From: Streptomyces asiaticus
GTDB lineage: Bacteria > Actinomycetota > Actinomycetes > Streptomycetales > Streptomycetaceae
Length of the DNA stretch: 64,000 bases
NCBI RefSeq assembly: GCF_018138715.1
Contig: NZ_JAGSHX010000006.1
Span: forward strand, 8,246,001-8,310,000
Direction: 5' to 3'
Under the pieces are notes generated by a model. It ran no database searches. It worked only from the letters and a program-made list of their open reading frames with translations, and was not told the DNA's origin. Each line of letters starts with the position of its first letter. Position 1 is the first letter of the stretch. Below, piece after piece: positions 8,882 through 16,572 of this stretch. The translations under genes and the position numbers were made by a program.

Positions 8882-9043
8882 ATGGCGGAGCCGGCCGCGG
8901 CCGAAGAGGCCGAAGCGCTCGCGAACTTCCCGGTCGCCGACCCGGACGACCCCGCCGAGCACTACTGGGACATGTACACCAGGCGCGACCGCGTCGAGCA
9001 GTTCCACCCGGAGTCCCCGGCCATGCGGGCCACCGCCGGATGA
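8882..9043 (+). CDS. Small hypothetical protein (53 aa)
   Basis: A short ORF after the response regulator: an Ala/Glu-rich helix (AEPAAAEEAEALANF), then PDDPAEHYWDMYTRRDRVEQFHP. It has many acidic and aromatic residues rather than the Arg/Pro/Ala noise of most spurious ORFs here. A GAGCGCAGCGAG stretch before the ATG could serve as ribosome site. No family recognised; it may equally be a remnant of a longer gene. Confidence 0.35.
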   Translation: MAEPAAAEEAEALANFPVADPDDPAEHYWDMYTRRDRVEQFHPESPAMRATAG

Positions 9044-9073
9044 CCCACGCGGCCGGGGACTCGGGTTGTGCGG

Positions 9074-10417
9074 CTACGCCCAGCAGCCGTTGACCGTGGC
9101 GGCCAGGCCGTCGAGGGTGTCCTTGGTGGCGGCCGGGTCGGCGGAGGACTGGTTCTCGATGAAGGAGAAGACCTTCCACCGGCCGTCCTCCGCCTTCGTC
9201 AGACCGCTGAGCGCGATGGCGCCGGTCAGCGTGCCCGTCTTGGCCTTTACCCGGCCGACGGCGCACTGGGAGTCCGCGGTGTCGAAGCGGCCCCACTCGG
9301 GGCCCAGGGTGCTGCCCGCCTCGCCCGCCACCGGCAGGCCCTCGTCGATGGAGCGCAGCAGCCCGCTGTAGCGCGGATCGGTGAGCAGGTCGAGGATGTC
9401 CGCCACGGTCCGCGCCGGGATGCGGTCCGCGCGGGAGAGCCCGCTGCCGTCGTGGATCTCGAAGTTGGCCATCGAGACCCCGTAGTGGCGGCTGAGGACG
9501 TCCCGCACCACGGCCGTGCCGTCCTCGTAGGTGGCGGGCCGGCCGGCGCCGAGCGCGGTCATGCGCAGCACCGTCTCGGCGATGTCGTTGTCGCTCTTCT
9601 TGAGCATCTTCTTGATCGTCTCGGACAGCGTGGGGGACAGGTGCTGCCCCACCGGGACGTCCGTGGCCGAGGCCGTGCCGCGCGTGACCTCGCCGTCGAC
9701 GGTGACGCCCTGGTCGGCGAGTTGCTGGGCGAAGACCTTCCCCGCGTCGATGGAGGTGTCCGCGGACAGCTTGCCGTCCACCACCAGGGAGCGCACCGGC
9801 GACACCTGGTCGTCGTAGTAGGAGTCGTTCCAGCCGGTGGCGAGGGTCGGCTCGGGGAAGAGGCTGTCGTCGACGCGGACCTTCACCGAGTCCAGACCCC
9901 CGAGCTTCACCCCGGCGGCGGCCGTCTTGGCGAGCTCGGTGAGATCGGCGGTGGTCAGCATGCGGTCGCCGCCGCCGATGAGGGTGAGTGTGCCGTCGCC
10001 GTAGACCACCTTGGTGGTGAACCGGTGCTCGGGGCCGAGCACGGTCAACGCCGCCGTGGCGGTGGCCAGTTTGGCGTTGGACGCGGGCATCAGCGCGGTG
10101 TCGGCGTCATGCCCCCAGATGACCTTGTCGGACGCGGAGTCCAGCACGATGCCGCTGAAGGTGTCGCCGAGGCTCGGGTTCTGCGCGCGGGTGTTGAGGT
10201 TTTCCGCGATCCGCTGCTCGGCGGGGTCCAGCCCGTCGGCGGCCGCGGACTGGGCCGTCGTGGTGGTCTTGGTGCTCTTGTCGGCGGCGAGCGCGGACGG
10301 AGCGGACAGCAACGCACCGGTGACCGGGACGGCGGCGATGATGAACGCGCGGCGGACCGCGAGACTCATGGGCTTGGCTTTGCGATGACGCCCGGTGGAC
10401 GAGGTCGCGCTGGACAT
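9074..10417 (-). CDS. dacB: D-alanyl-D-alanine carboxypeptidase/endopeptidase, PBP4 (DacB) class C
   Basis: 447 aa, secreted. A signal sequence (about residues 18-45, ending SAPSALAA) is followed by peptidase family S13 motifs: SxxK in PASNAKLATA, SxN as SDN in KKSDNDIAETVLR, and KTG in VKAKTGTLTGA. The long insertion between SxxK and SDN is normal for this class. It trims or cleaves peptidoglycan cross-links outside the membrane. The ATG at 10417 has GGAG at good spacing; an upstream in-frame ATG would add 19 residues without homology. The symbol denotes family only. Confidence 0.88.
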   Translation of the reverse strand: MSSATSSTGRHRKAKPMSLAVRRAFIIAAVPVTGALLSAPSALAADKSTKTTTTAQSAAADGLDPAEQRIAENLNTRAQNPSLGDTFSGIVLDSASDKVIWGHDADTALMPASNAKLATATAALTVLGPEHRFTTKVVYGDGTLTLIGGGDRMLTTADLTELAKTAAAGVKLGGLDSVKVRVDDSLFPEPTLATGWNDSYYDDQVSPVRSLVVDGKLSADTSIDAGKVFAQQLADQGVTVDGEVTRGTASATDVPVGQHLSPTLSETIKKMLKKSDNDIAETVLRMTALGAGRPATYEDGTAVVRDVLSRHYGVSMANFEIHDGSGLSRADRIPARTVADILDLLTDPRYSGLLRSIDEGLPVAGEAGSTLGPEWGRFDTADSQCAVGRVKAKTGTLTGAIALSGLTKAEDGRWKVFSFIENQSSADPAATKDTLDGLAATVNGCWA

Positions 10418-10732
10418 GTGGGGGGCTCCGCGGGCGCGTAGGAGGGACAACAGGGCTGGTAGAGCGAAGCACACACTTTAACCGCGACTGATCGGCTCCG
10501 TCCCGCCAGTCGGTGGACATGTGGTGAAGCCACTGGGGAGATACATCCCTGCACCGACTCCTCCGGCTATTTACGAGATGTTGCGACCACCGTTGAGAAC
10601 GATCGCCCCGCCGTCCGTATCCATCGGCGTCGGGCTGTGCCCTCCACTCCGGGACGGGTGGGGGAGCGCGCTCCGACGTGGCCGAGGGCAAGGCGTCCCC
10701 GGCGTATGAAGACTGCCGATGAGGGGCGAAGG
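10418..10732. other. Intergenic region between divergent dacB and DUF1996 genes
   Basis: 315 bp between two divergent starts, expected to hold both promoters. The stretch near 10475-10495 is locally AT-richer (CACACACTTTAACCG), a plausible promoter area for dacB. No convincing small gene or RNA seen. Confidence 0.5.
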
Positions 10733-12163
10733 ATGAGGAACAAGAAGAGACACAAGCGATCCAGGGTCATCGGGCTGACCGTGGTCGGAGTGACCGCACT
10801 GGCCGTGGGCGGCGGGGCTCTCCTGATGACCGACAACGATGCTTCCGCCGCCCGCCAGTCGGCCGGGCAGCAGACGTCGGCGCGGATGGCCATGACCGTC
10901 AAGTGCCCGGATGCCGCGACCCGGCTGGCGAGTGTGCCGCAGCAGGCGCGGCCCACCGTGGACAAGGAACTGGCGACGATGGACAGCCAGGTGGCCGACG
11001 CCTACAAGCAGTTGGCCGCGCGCGGTCCAGGCGCCGACCGGGACTGGGTGCGCACCCGGGTGCTGGAGCCGCTGACCGCCCAGCGGCGTGGCGCGCTGAA
11101 CCGCATCGGGAACGAGATCGACCGGGTGGCGAGCCGCCCGTCCGGCCTGGACACGATGGCGTCCTGCACCGTGCAGGAGGCGCCCAACCCCGCCGCCGCA
11201 CCTGCCGCGGCTTCGGCGGGCGCCACCCCCGCCGCGGGAACGGCCGCCCCCGCCGCTCCGGCCGCGGGCGGCCAGGCGCAGTCGGGCCCGGTGCGGGCGG
11301 ACTTCGTGGACATCCGCAAGGTGAAGCCGAACGTCAAGAACCCCCGCACACGGGGCAACGCCTCCCGCGGCACCTTCTCATCGCGCTGCGGACGCAATGA
11401 GAACAAGCACTTCAACTCGGACAACGTGATCGTCGCCCCCGGTGTGTCCAACGGCGCCCACCACATGCACGACTACGTCGGCAACCGCGACACCGACGCC
11501 TTCTCCACCAACGACAGCCTCGCCGCCGCCGGGACCACCTGCACCAACGGCGACCGCTCCACCCACTACTGGCCGGTCCTGCGGCAACAGGACGGGACGA
11601 AGGAGGTCGACGCCGACGCGCCCGGCGGCGGCACCGAGGGCAACATCGGGAAGATCCTGCGGCCGGCCACCGCGTCGATCACCTTCCGTGGCAGCGCGGT
11701 GTCCAAGGTCGTGGCGATGCCCAAGTTCCTGCGCATCATCACCGGCGACGCCAAGGCCTTCACCAACGGCACGGCCAACGCCAACGCCTCCTGGAGCTGC
11801 ACCGGCTTCGAGAACCGGCAGCTGAAGGACAAGTACCCGCTCTGCCCGAAGGGCAGCAAGGTGGTCCGTACGTTCAAGTTCCAGAGCTGCTGGGACGGCA
11901 AGAACGCCGACAGCGCGAACCACCGCACCCATGTGGCGTTCGCGGACGCCAACGGCGCGTGCGCCAAGGGGTTCAAAGCCATCCCGCAGCTGATCCAGCG
12001 GATCACCTACAAGGTCGCACCCGGCTCGCTCTTCGCGGTCGACAGCTTCCCCGAGCAGCTCCACAAGCCGGTGACCGATCACGGCGACTTCATCAACGTG
12101 ATGTCCGACTCGCTGATGAAGAAGGCCGTGAAGTGCATCAACACCGGGCGTAAGTGCGGCTGA
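10733..12163 (+). CDS. Secreted DUF1996 domain protein
   Basis: 476 aa. Basic N-terminus plus hydrophobic segment (VIGLTVVGVTALAVGGGALL) forms a signal peptide or anchor. Residues about 150-195 are an Ala/Pro/Gly linker. The C-terminal 270 residues match the DUF1996 fold, with the HHMHDYVGN motif and conserved Cys residues (CGRNENKHFNSDN, CWDGKNADSANHRTHVAF). DUF1996 proteins are found in actinobacteria and fungi and have no proven function; several sit in wall- or carbohydrate-related contexts. The ATG at 10733 is preferred over 10706 because GAGGGGCGAAGG precedes it. Confidence 0.85.
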   Translation: MRNKKRHKRSRVIGLTVVGVTALAVGGGALLMTDNDASAARQSAGQQTSARMAMTVKCPDAATRLASVPQQARPTVDKELATMDSQVADAYKQLAARGPGADRDWVRTRVLEPLTAQRRGALNRIGNEIDRVASRPSGLDTMASCTVQEAPNPAAAPAAASAGATPAAGTAAPAAPAAGGQAQSGPVRADFVDIRKVKPNVKNPRTRGNASRGTFSSRCGRNENKHFNSDNVIVAPGVSNGAHHMHDYVGNRDTDAFSTNDSLAAAGTTCTNGDRSTHYWPVLRQQDGTKEVDADAPGGGTEGNIGKILRPATASITFRGSAVSKVVAMPKFLRIITGDAKAFTNGTANANASWSCTGFENRQLKDKYPLCPKGSKVVRTFKFQSCWDGKNADSANHRTHVAFADANGACAKGFKAIPQLIQRITYKVAPGSLFAVDSFPEQLHKPVTDHGDFINVMSDSLMKKAVKCINTGRKCG

Positions 12164-12184
12164 CAGCCGCTGCCCGCAGGGCCC

Positions 12185-12222
12185 GGTGCCCCGGCCGGAT
12201 TTCAGATTCCGGCCGGGGCACC
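12185..12222. terminator. Bidirectional hairpin terminator
   Basis: A perfect 15-bp inverted repeat (GGTGCCCCGGCCGGA and its complement) with an 8-nt loop, placed 21 bp after the DUF1996 gene and 13 bp before the stop of the convergent DD-peptidase gene. No U-tract, as is usual in Streptomyces. Confidence 0.85.
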
Positions 12223-12235
12223 GCCCATGTGTGGT

Positions 12236-13177
12236 TCAGTCCTGGGGCGTGCCCTTGGGCAGCTGCCGCCACGTCACCTGGGTGTTGGCCCGGAAGGCCC
12301 AGTCGAGCATCTTCTTCGCGTCCGGGTAGCGCTTGGGCGCGTTGAGGATCACGCCCACGACGGTGCGTCCGTCACGCTTCGCGGCGAAGACCAGGCACCT
12401 GCCGGGCGCGGTACCGGTGCCCGTCTTGATGCCGATCGTGCCGCTGTACGAGCCGAGCAGCCGGTTGGTGTTGTTCCAGTAGTACGTCCGGGTCCTGCCG
12501 TTGGCGGCCGGGGCCTTCTGGATGGTGTCGACGGACTTCACGACCGTGCTGAGGGTGGCGTTGCCCAGCGCGTGCCTGGCCAGCTTGGCCATGTCGCGCG
12601 GCGTGGTGTAGTTCTGTCCCCCCTCCGAGATGCCGTCGAAGGTGTCGTAGTGGGTCCTGGTCATCCCCAGCGCGGACGCCTTCTTGTTCATCTGCGCGAT
12701 GAACGACTTGGTGCGCTTGGCGGTGGTGTCACCCGTGCCGAACGTGTCGGCGAGCGCCATGGCCGCGTCACAGCCGGACGGCAGCAGCAGCCCGTACACC
12801 AGCTGCTTGACGGTGAGCTTGTCCCCCTTCTGGAGGTCCGCCTTGCTGCCACCGACGCGCGCGGTGTAGTCGATGTACGACTGCTTGACGGAGACCTTCT
12901 TGTTGAGATCCAGCCCCCGGCTGTCGAGCACCACCATCGCCGTCATCAGCTTCGTGGTGCTCGCCATCGGCCGCTTGGTGTCCGCCGCCTTGGCCCACAG
13001 CTGCTTGTTGGTGCCGTTGTCCAGCAGATACGCGCCCTTGGCACTGACCCCCGACGGCCCCCGCACGGCCTCGGTGGCCTGCGCGCTGGTCGCCGGCACG
13101 GCGACCGCCAAGGCCGCCGCCGAGGCGATGGCCGCCGTTCCCCAGCGGCGGATCGCCTTACCCCCACGTCTTTCCAT
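12236..13177 (-). CDS. K15-type DD-transpeptidase/carboxypeptidase (peptidase S11)
   Basis: 313 aa, secreted (signal sequence with AAALAVAVPATSAQA). Active-site boxes are SxxK in MASTTKLMTA, SGC in LLLPSGCDAAM and KTG in GIKTGTGTAPG. The SGC box, with Cys in place of the usual Asn, is the same as in the well-studied Streptomyces K15 DD-transpeptidase, so this is likely its relative. It acts on peptidoglycan stem peptides outside the membrane. The ATG at 13177 has GGAGGG upstream. It is convergent with DUF1996, with a shared terminator. Confidence 0.9.
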   Translation of the reverse strand: MERRGGKAIRRWGTAAIASAAALAVAVPATSAQATEAVRGPSGVSAKGAYLLDNGTNKQLWAKAADTKRPMASTTKLMTAMVVLDSRGLDLNKKVSVKQSYIDYTARVGGSKADLQKGDKLTVKQLVYGLLLPSGCDAAMALADTFGTGDTTAKRTKSFIAQMNKKASALGMTRTHYDTFDGISEGGQNYTTPRDMAKLARHALGNATLSTVVKSVDTIQKAPAANGRTRTYYWNNTNRLLGSYSGTIGIKTGTGTAPGRCLVFAAKRDGRTVVGVILNAPKRYPDAKKMLDWAFRANTQVTWRQLPKGTPQD

Positions 13178-13292
13178 ACGCCCTCCGTCTCTCCTATGAC
13201 ATGCCGGTGAATGTCCGGGCATGCGCGCATCGTCTCACTGGAGGGATGGTGGCCGCGGCCCGGGGTGCCGACCACAACCGGTCGGGGGGGCG

Positions 13293-13973
13293 TCAACTAC
13301 CGCTGGTGACCCACTCATAGGCCCGCCGGGCGTCGAACTCCGGCTGCCCGCCCCGGAAGAGCAGCCCCGCGGAGGCGAACAGCTCCCCGTCCGGAGACGG
13401 CCCGCCCGCGTACGGCACGGCGATACACCGCATCCCGGCCCGCCGCGCCGCCTCCACCCCGGGCCCGGCGTCCTCGACCACCACACACTGCCCCGGCTCG
13501 ACGGCCAGCAGCCGCGCCGCGGCCAGAAACACATCCGGCTCCGGCTTGCCACGGCCCACGTCCTCCGCGGACACATAGCCGGGCAGCAGCGCGTCCAGCC
13601 CCGTGGCCTTGAGCGCGGTCTCGATCGCGGAACGCGACGACCCGGAGGCCACGACCAGCGGATGCCCGGCATCCCTCAGCCGCTCCACGAAGGCCCGCAT
13701 CTCGGGAAAGATCTCGGTCGTGGCCGCCAGCTCCAGATAATGCCGGTTCTTGACGGCGAGCAGCTCCTCCACGGGCGCCTCGATGCCGTACCGCTCGCGC
13801 AGCGTCTCCAGCGTCTCGCGCGTCCCGATCCCGATGAACTGCGTATGCTCCTCCCAACTGAAGCCGACGACCCCATACCGCTCCAGGGTCCGCCTCCCCG
13901 CCTCGTAGTAGAGGGGCTCGCTGTCCACTAGCGTGCCGTCCAGGTCGAAGATCACGGCGGGCATGGTGCTCAT
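13293..13973 (-). CDS. HAD phosphatase, beta-phosphoglucomutase-like
   Basis: 226 aa. Motif I is FDLDGTLVDSEP, motif II SGSS near residue 111, motif III Lys in GRGKPEPDVFLAA, motif IV VVEDAGPGVEAA. The helical cap between motifs I and II puts it in the PGMB subgroup, whose members dephosphorylate or isomerise small sugar phosphates. Substrate not predictable. It is divergent from the lactonase gene, with the DasR-like site between them. Confidence 0.87.
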   Translation of the reverse strand: MSTMPAVIFDLDGTLVDSEPLYYEAGRRTLERYGVVGFSWEEHTQFIGIGTRETLETLRERYGIEAPVEELLAVKNRHYLELAATTEIFPEMRAFVERLRDAGHPLVVASGSSRSAIETALKATGLDALLPGYVSAEDVGRGKPEPDVFLAAARLLAVEPGQCVVVEDAGPGVEAARRAGMRCIAVPYAGGPSPDGELFASAGLLFRGGQPEFDARRAYEWVTSGS

Positions 13974-14056
13974 GGGGACAGCATGCCAAGAGTTCGCTCG
14001 CCCTATCGCCGGAACTCCGCGTACGCCGTGCCCGCCGAGGGCCCGTGTGACGGCGT

Positions 14057-14072
14057 GTTGGTCTAGACCGCT
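14057..14072. promoter_or_regulatory. DasR-responsive-like element (dre)
   Basis: Contains the perfect palindrome GGTCTAGACC at 14060-14069. Compared with the 16-bp Streptomyces dre consensus ACTGGTCTAGACCACT it matches 13 positions, including the whole core. It lies about 60 bp before the lactonase start, with a TTAGCG -10-like hexamer just after it, so binding would overlap the promoter. DasR is the GntR regulator of N-acetylglucosamine use. Confidence 0.65.
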
Positions 14073-14128
14073 CTGTTAGCGTCGGCCCCGAGCGGATACC
14101 GAACCGGAGTCGGCGGAAGGGTAGTGCG

Positions 14129-15163
14129 GTGGGTGTGACAGGGAGTGGGTGGCGGGCGTATATCGGGTCGTTTACCTCGGAGGGTGGTGCCGGGGTCACC
14201 GTGGCCGATGTGGATGATGAGACGGGGGCGCTGCGGATCCGGAACTCCACGGATGCGGTCGTCAATCCGTCCTATCTGGCGGTCGCGCCCGGTGGGCGGG
14301 TGCTGTACGCGGTGAGTGAGACCGATGACGGGGCGGCCGCGGCTCTGGATGTCGGGCAGGATCCGCCCTCGTTGATCGGAGAGCCCGTGCCGGTGCTCGG
14401 TGCGGCGCCTACTCATCTGGCGCTTGCCGGGGGGCAGCTGCTGACGGCCAACTACGGGTCCGGCAGTGTCACGGCGCTGCCGGTGCTGGAGGACGGCCGG
14501 CTCGGGGAGGCGGTGGCCGTGCTGCGGCATGAGGGCAGTGGGCCGAATCCGGAGCGGCAGGAGGGGCCGCATGCTCATGCCGTGGCGGCCGATCCGTCGG
14601 GTGGCTGGTTGCTCGCCGTGGACCTGGGGATCGACGCGGTGCGGGTGTACGCGCTGCCCGGGCCGCGTCCGCATCGTGAGGTCCGGCTGCGGCCGGGGAG
14701 CGGTCCGCGCCATCTGGCGTTCCATCCGCGGGGCGACCGCGCGTATGTCATCAACGAGCTCGATCCGACGATCACCACGTGCCGTTGGGACGCGGCGTCC
14801 GGCGTTCTGGAGCCACTCGGTGAGACCCGTGTGGTGCCCGAGGGCACGGACGTCGAGACCTACCCCGCCGAGGTCGTGGTCTCCGGGGACGGCCGCTTCC
14901 TGTGGGCCGCGAACCGCGGGCACGACAGCATCGCGACGCTGGCCCTCGACGCTCCGGGCGACCGCATGGAGCTGGTCACCACCACGCCCTGCGGTGGCCA
15001 CTGGCCGCGCGATCTGACGCTCGGCCCGTCGGGACGACGGCTCTATGCGTCCAATGAGCGCTCGGGCGATGTCACCTGGTTCGACATCGATCCGTCGAGC
15101 GGGGTGCCGCGTCGTGGGGGTTCGGTTCCGGCTCCGGCGGCGTCCTGTGTGGTCTTCGGGTGA
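14129..15163 (+). CDS. Lactonase family protein (6-phosphogluconolactonase, YbhE-like beta-propeller)
   Basis: 344 aa, GTG start with GGAAGG 9 bp before it. Family stretches: AYIGSFTSEGGAGV at the N-terminus, GPHAHAVAADPSGG, GSGPRHLAFHP, YVINELDPTI, and GGHWPRDLTLGPSGR near the end. These proteins form seven-bladed propellers and hydrolyse 6-phosphogluconolactone in E. coli; many Streptomyces copies are of unknown substrate. No signal peptide is visible, so it should be cytoplasmic. The DasR-like site in its promoter hints at a link to amino-sugar metabolism. Confidence 0.85.
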   Translation: MGVTGSGWRAYIGSFTSEGGAGVTVADVDDETGALRIRNSTDAVVNPSYLAVAPGGRVLYAVSETDDGAAAALDVGQDPPSLIGEPVPVLGAAPTHLALAGGQLLTANYGSGSVTALPVLEDGRLGEAVAVLRHEGSGPNPERQEGPHAHAVAADPSGGWLLAVDLGIDAVRVYALPGPRPHREVRLRPGSGPRHLAFHPRGDRAYVINELDPTITTCRWDAASGVLEPLGETRVVPEGTDVETYPAEVVVSGDGRFLWAANRGHDSIATLALDAPGDRMELVTTTPCGGHWPRDLTLGPSGRRLYASNERSGDVTWFDIDPSSGVPRRGGSVPAPAASCVVFG

Positions 15164-15181
15164 CGTTCGTCCGGTTGATGT

Positions 15182-15221
15182 GAGTGGGGGGCGGTGACCT
15201 TGTGGTCACCGCCCCCCACTC
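15182..15221. terminator. Bidirectional hairpin terminator
   Basis: A perfect 18-bp inverted repeat (GAGTGGGGGGCGGTGACC and complement) around a 4-nt loop, between the convergent lactonase and CbiX-like genes. Confidence 0.9.
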
Positions 15222-15248
15222 GTCGTCCGTTGTTCCTCGCCCGCCGCG

Positions 15249-16247
15249 TCAGCGCATCGCCGGGGACGCCTGCTGGAGCGTGATGCCCAGCGCCGCCGCG
15301 TACTTCGCCAGCGCCAGCTTGCCCACGGCCGGGTAGTCGCCCAGCGCCTCGGCCGCCGAGCAGCCCGCCTCCTCGGCCGCCGCCGAGATCAGCTCGGTGG
15401 AGACCTCCGGGCCGATGAGGTACGGCGCGAGGGCGAGCCGCGCGGAGCCGGCCGAGCGCAGCTGATCGGCGACGCGGAGGACGGCCCCGTCCTCGTCCAG
15501 TGCGGCGGCCATCACCGGCACCGCGAGGCGCGCGGAGAGCAGCATGCCGGTGATGCCACCGGCCTGGGCCGCCTCCTCGCCGCCCACCGTGGCGAGGATG
15601 ATGCCGTCCGCGGCGGTCGCGACCGTGAAGAGCCGGGCGCGGTCGGCGCGGGCCAGGCCCGCCTCCGACAGACGTACGTGCAGGGCCTCGGCGAGCAGCG
15701 GATGCGGGCCGAGGACGTCGGTGAGTTCGGCCGCCGAGCCGCTGCTCATGACGGCCTGGCGTATCCGGCGCAGCTGGCCGCTGTCCGGGCCCGCGAGCAG
15801 CGGGACCACGACGGCCGCCGGGCCGTCCGTGGGCACCGTGGGGACGGGCGGGACCTCGTCGACGACCTCGCCCGCGGCCTCGGCCGCGGCGATCGCCTCC
15901 GCCGCCTCGTCGGCCAGGGCCTTGGCGGCCTCGGCCGCCTGCCGCAGACGCTCGGGGTTCTCCTGGGCGGCGCGCGTGAGCACCGCCTCGAGCTGCGGGA
16001 ACTCCTCGCCGTCGCCGTCCAGGAAACCGATCTGGGCGTCGAGCCCGGGCATCTCGGAACGGGCGATGCTCAGGAGCTCCTCGGCCAGGCGCCGGGCACC
16101 GTCATTCGGCGCACCGGGGACGGCCAGCACCAGCGGAGGCGCGCCGAGAGGTACGGCGGCGGGCTCCGGTCGGCGGTGCCGTCCGGACTGGCGGGGACGC
16201 GGCATTCGTACAGGCAGGCCGGACGCGGGCCCTGTGGGGGAGCTCAT
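15249..16247 (-). CDS. CbiX/sirohydrochlorin chelatase-like protein
   Basis: 332 aa. The overall shape and ends (LVLAVPGAPNDGARRLAEELL near residue 40; LAPYLIGPEVSTELI near 275) fit the CbiX-like proteins of Streptomyces, in which two half-domains pack together. The metal-binding His expected in an HGSR-like motif at the start of the first half is absent (VPGAPND instead), and a 50-residue Ala/Glu segment (about 105-150) is inserted. It may therefore not be an active chelatase. No cobalamin or siroheme genes are adjacent. The ATG at 16247 is chosen by homology; earlier ATGs exist. Confidence 0.6.
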   Translation of the reverse strand: MSSPTGPASGLPVRMPRPRQSGRHRRPEPAAVPLGAPPLVLAVPGAPNDGARRLAEELLSIARSEMPGLDAQIGFLDGDGEEFPQLEAVLTRAAQENPERLRQAAEAAKALADEAAEAIAAAEAAGEVVDEVPPVPTVPTDGPAAVVVPLLAGPDSGQLRRIRQAVMSSGSAAELTDVLGPHPLLAEALHVRLSEAGLARADRARLFTVATAADGIILATVGGEEAAQAGGITGMLLSARLAVPVMAAALDEDGAVLRVADQLRSAGSARLALAPYLIGPEVSTELISAAAEEAGCSAAEALGDYPAVGKLALAKYAAALGITLQQASPAMR

Positions 16248-16572
16248 GGCGCCGCATGTTAGTCGCTCAATGGGCTCGGCTGTTCGGGAGGGGGTGACTG
16301 GGGGCATATGTCCCACTCTGTCGACCGGTGTTGTGTGTTGATGTGCGCTCAGCAGCCATACTTGGTCGAAGAATCAGTCATGTGTCCGGAATGATCGGGC
16401 ATGGCGTTCGATATGGGTCGCCGTGTAGTGGGCACCTGTATGGGACGCCCGTATCGGGTGTCCCATGTCGGGCGTCCTGTGTTGGGCGTAGCGTGCTGGG
16501 CGTCCCGCGTTGGGCGTCCTGCGTTGGGCGTTCCGCGTCGTGCCCGCGTCGTCTTCCGTACGGAGCGTGGGC
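16248..16572. other. Intergenic region with tandem repeat array
   Basis: 325 bp between the CbiX-like gene start and the end of the kinase gene. The half nearest 16250 should hold the CbiX-like promoter. The other half is made of repeats built on GGGCGTCC (see the array at 16467-16536). Its reading frames are repeat-encoded and not credible as genes. Confidence 0.6.
16467..16536. repeat. 14-bp minisatellite, five units
   Basis: Five head-to-tail units of exactly 14 bp, consensus GTTGGGCGTCCTGC, with 1-5 changes per unit. A 16-bp relative precedes it at 16451-16466. Located 37 bp after the end of the kinase gene, which has two further minisatellites inside it. Confidence 0.85.
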
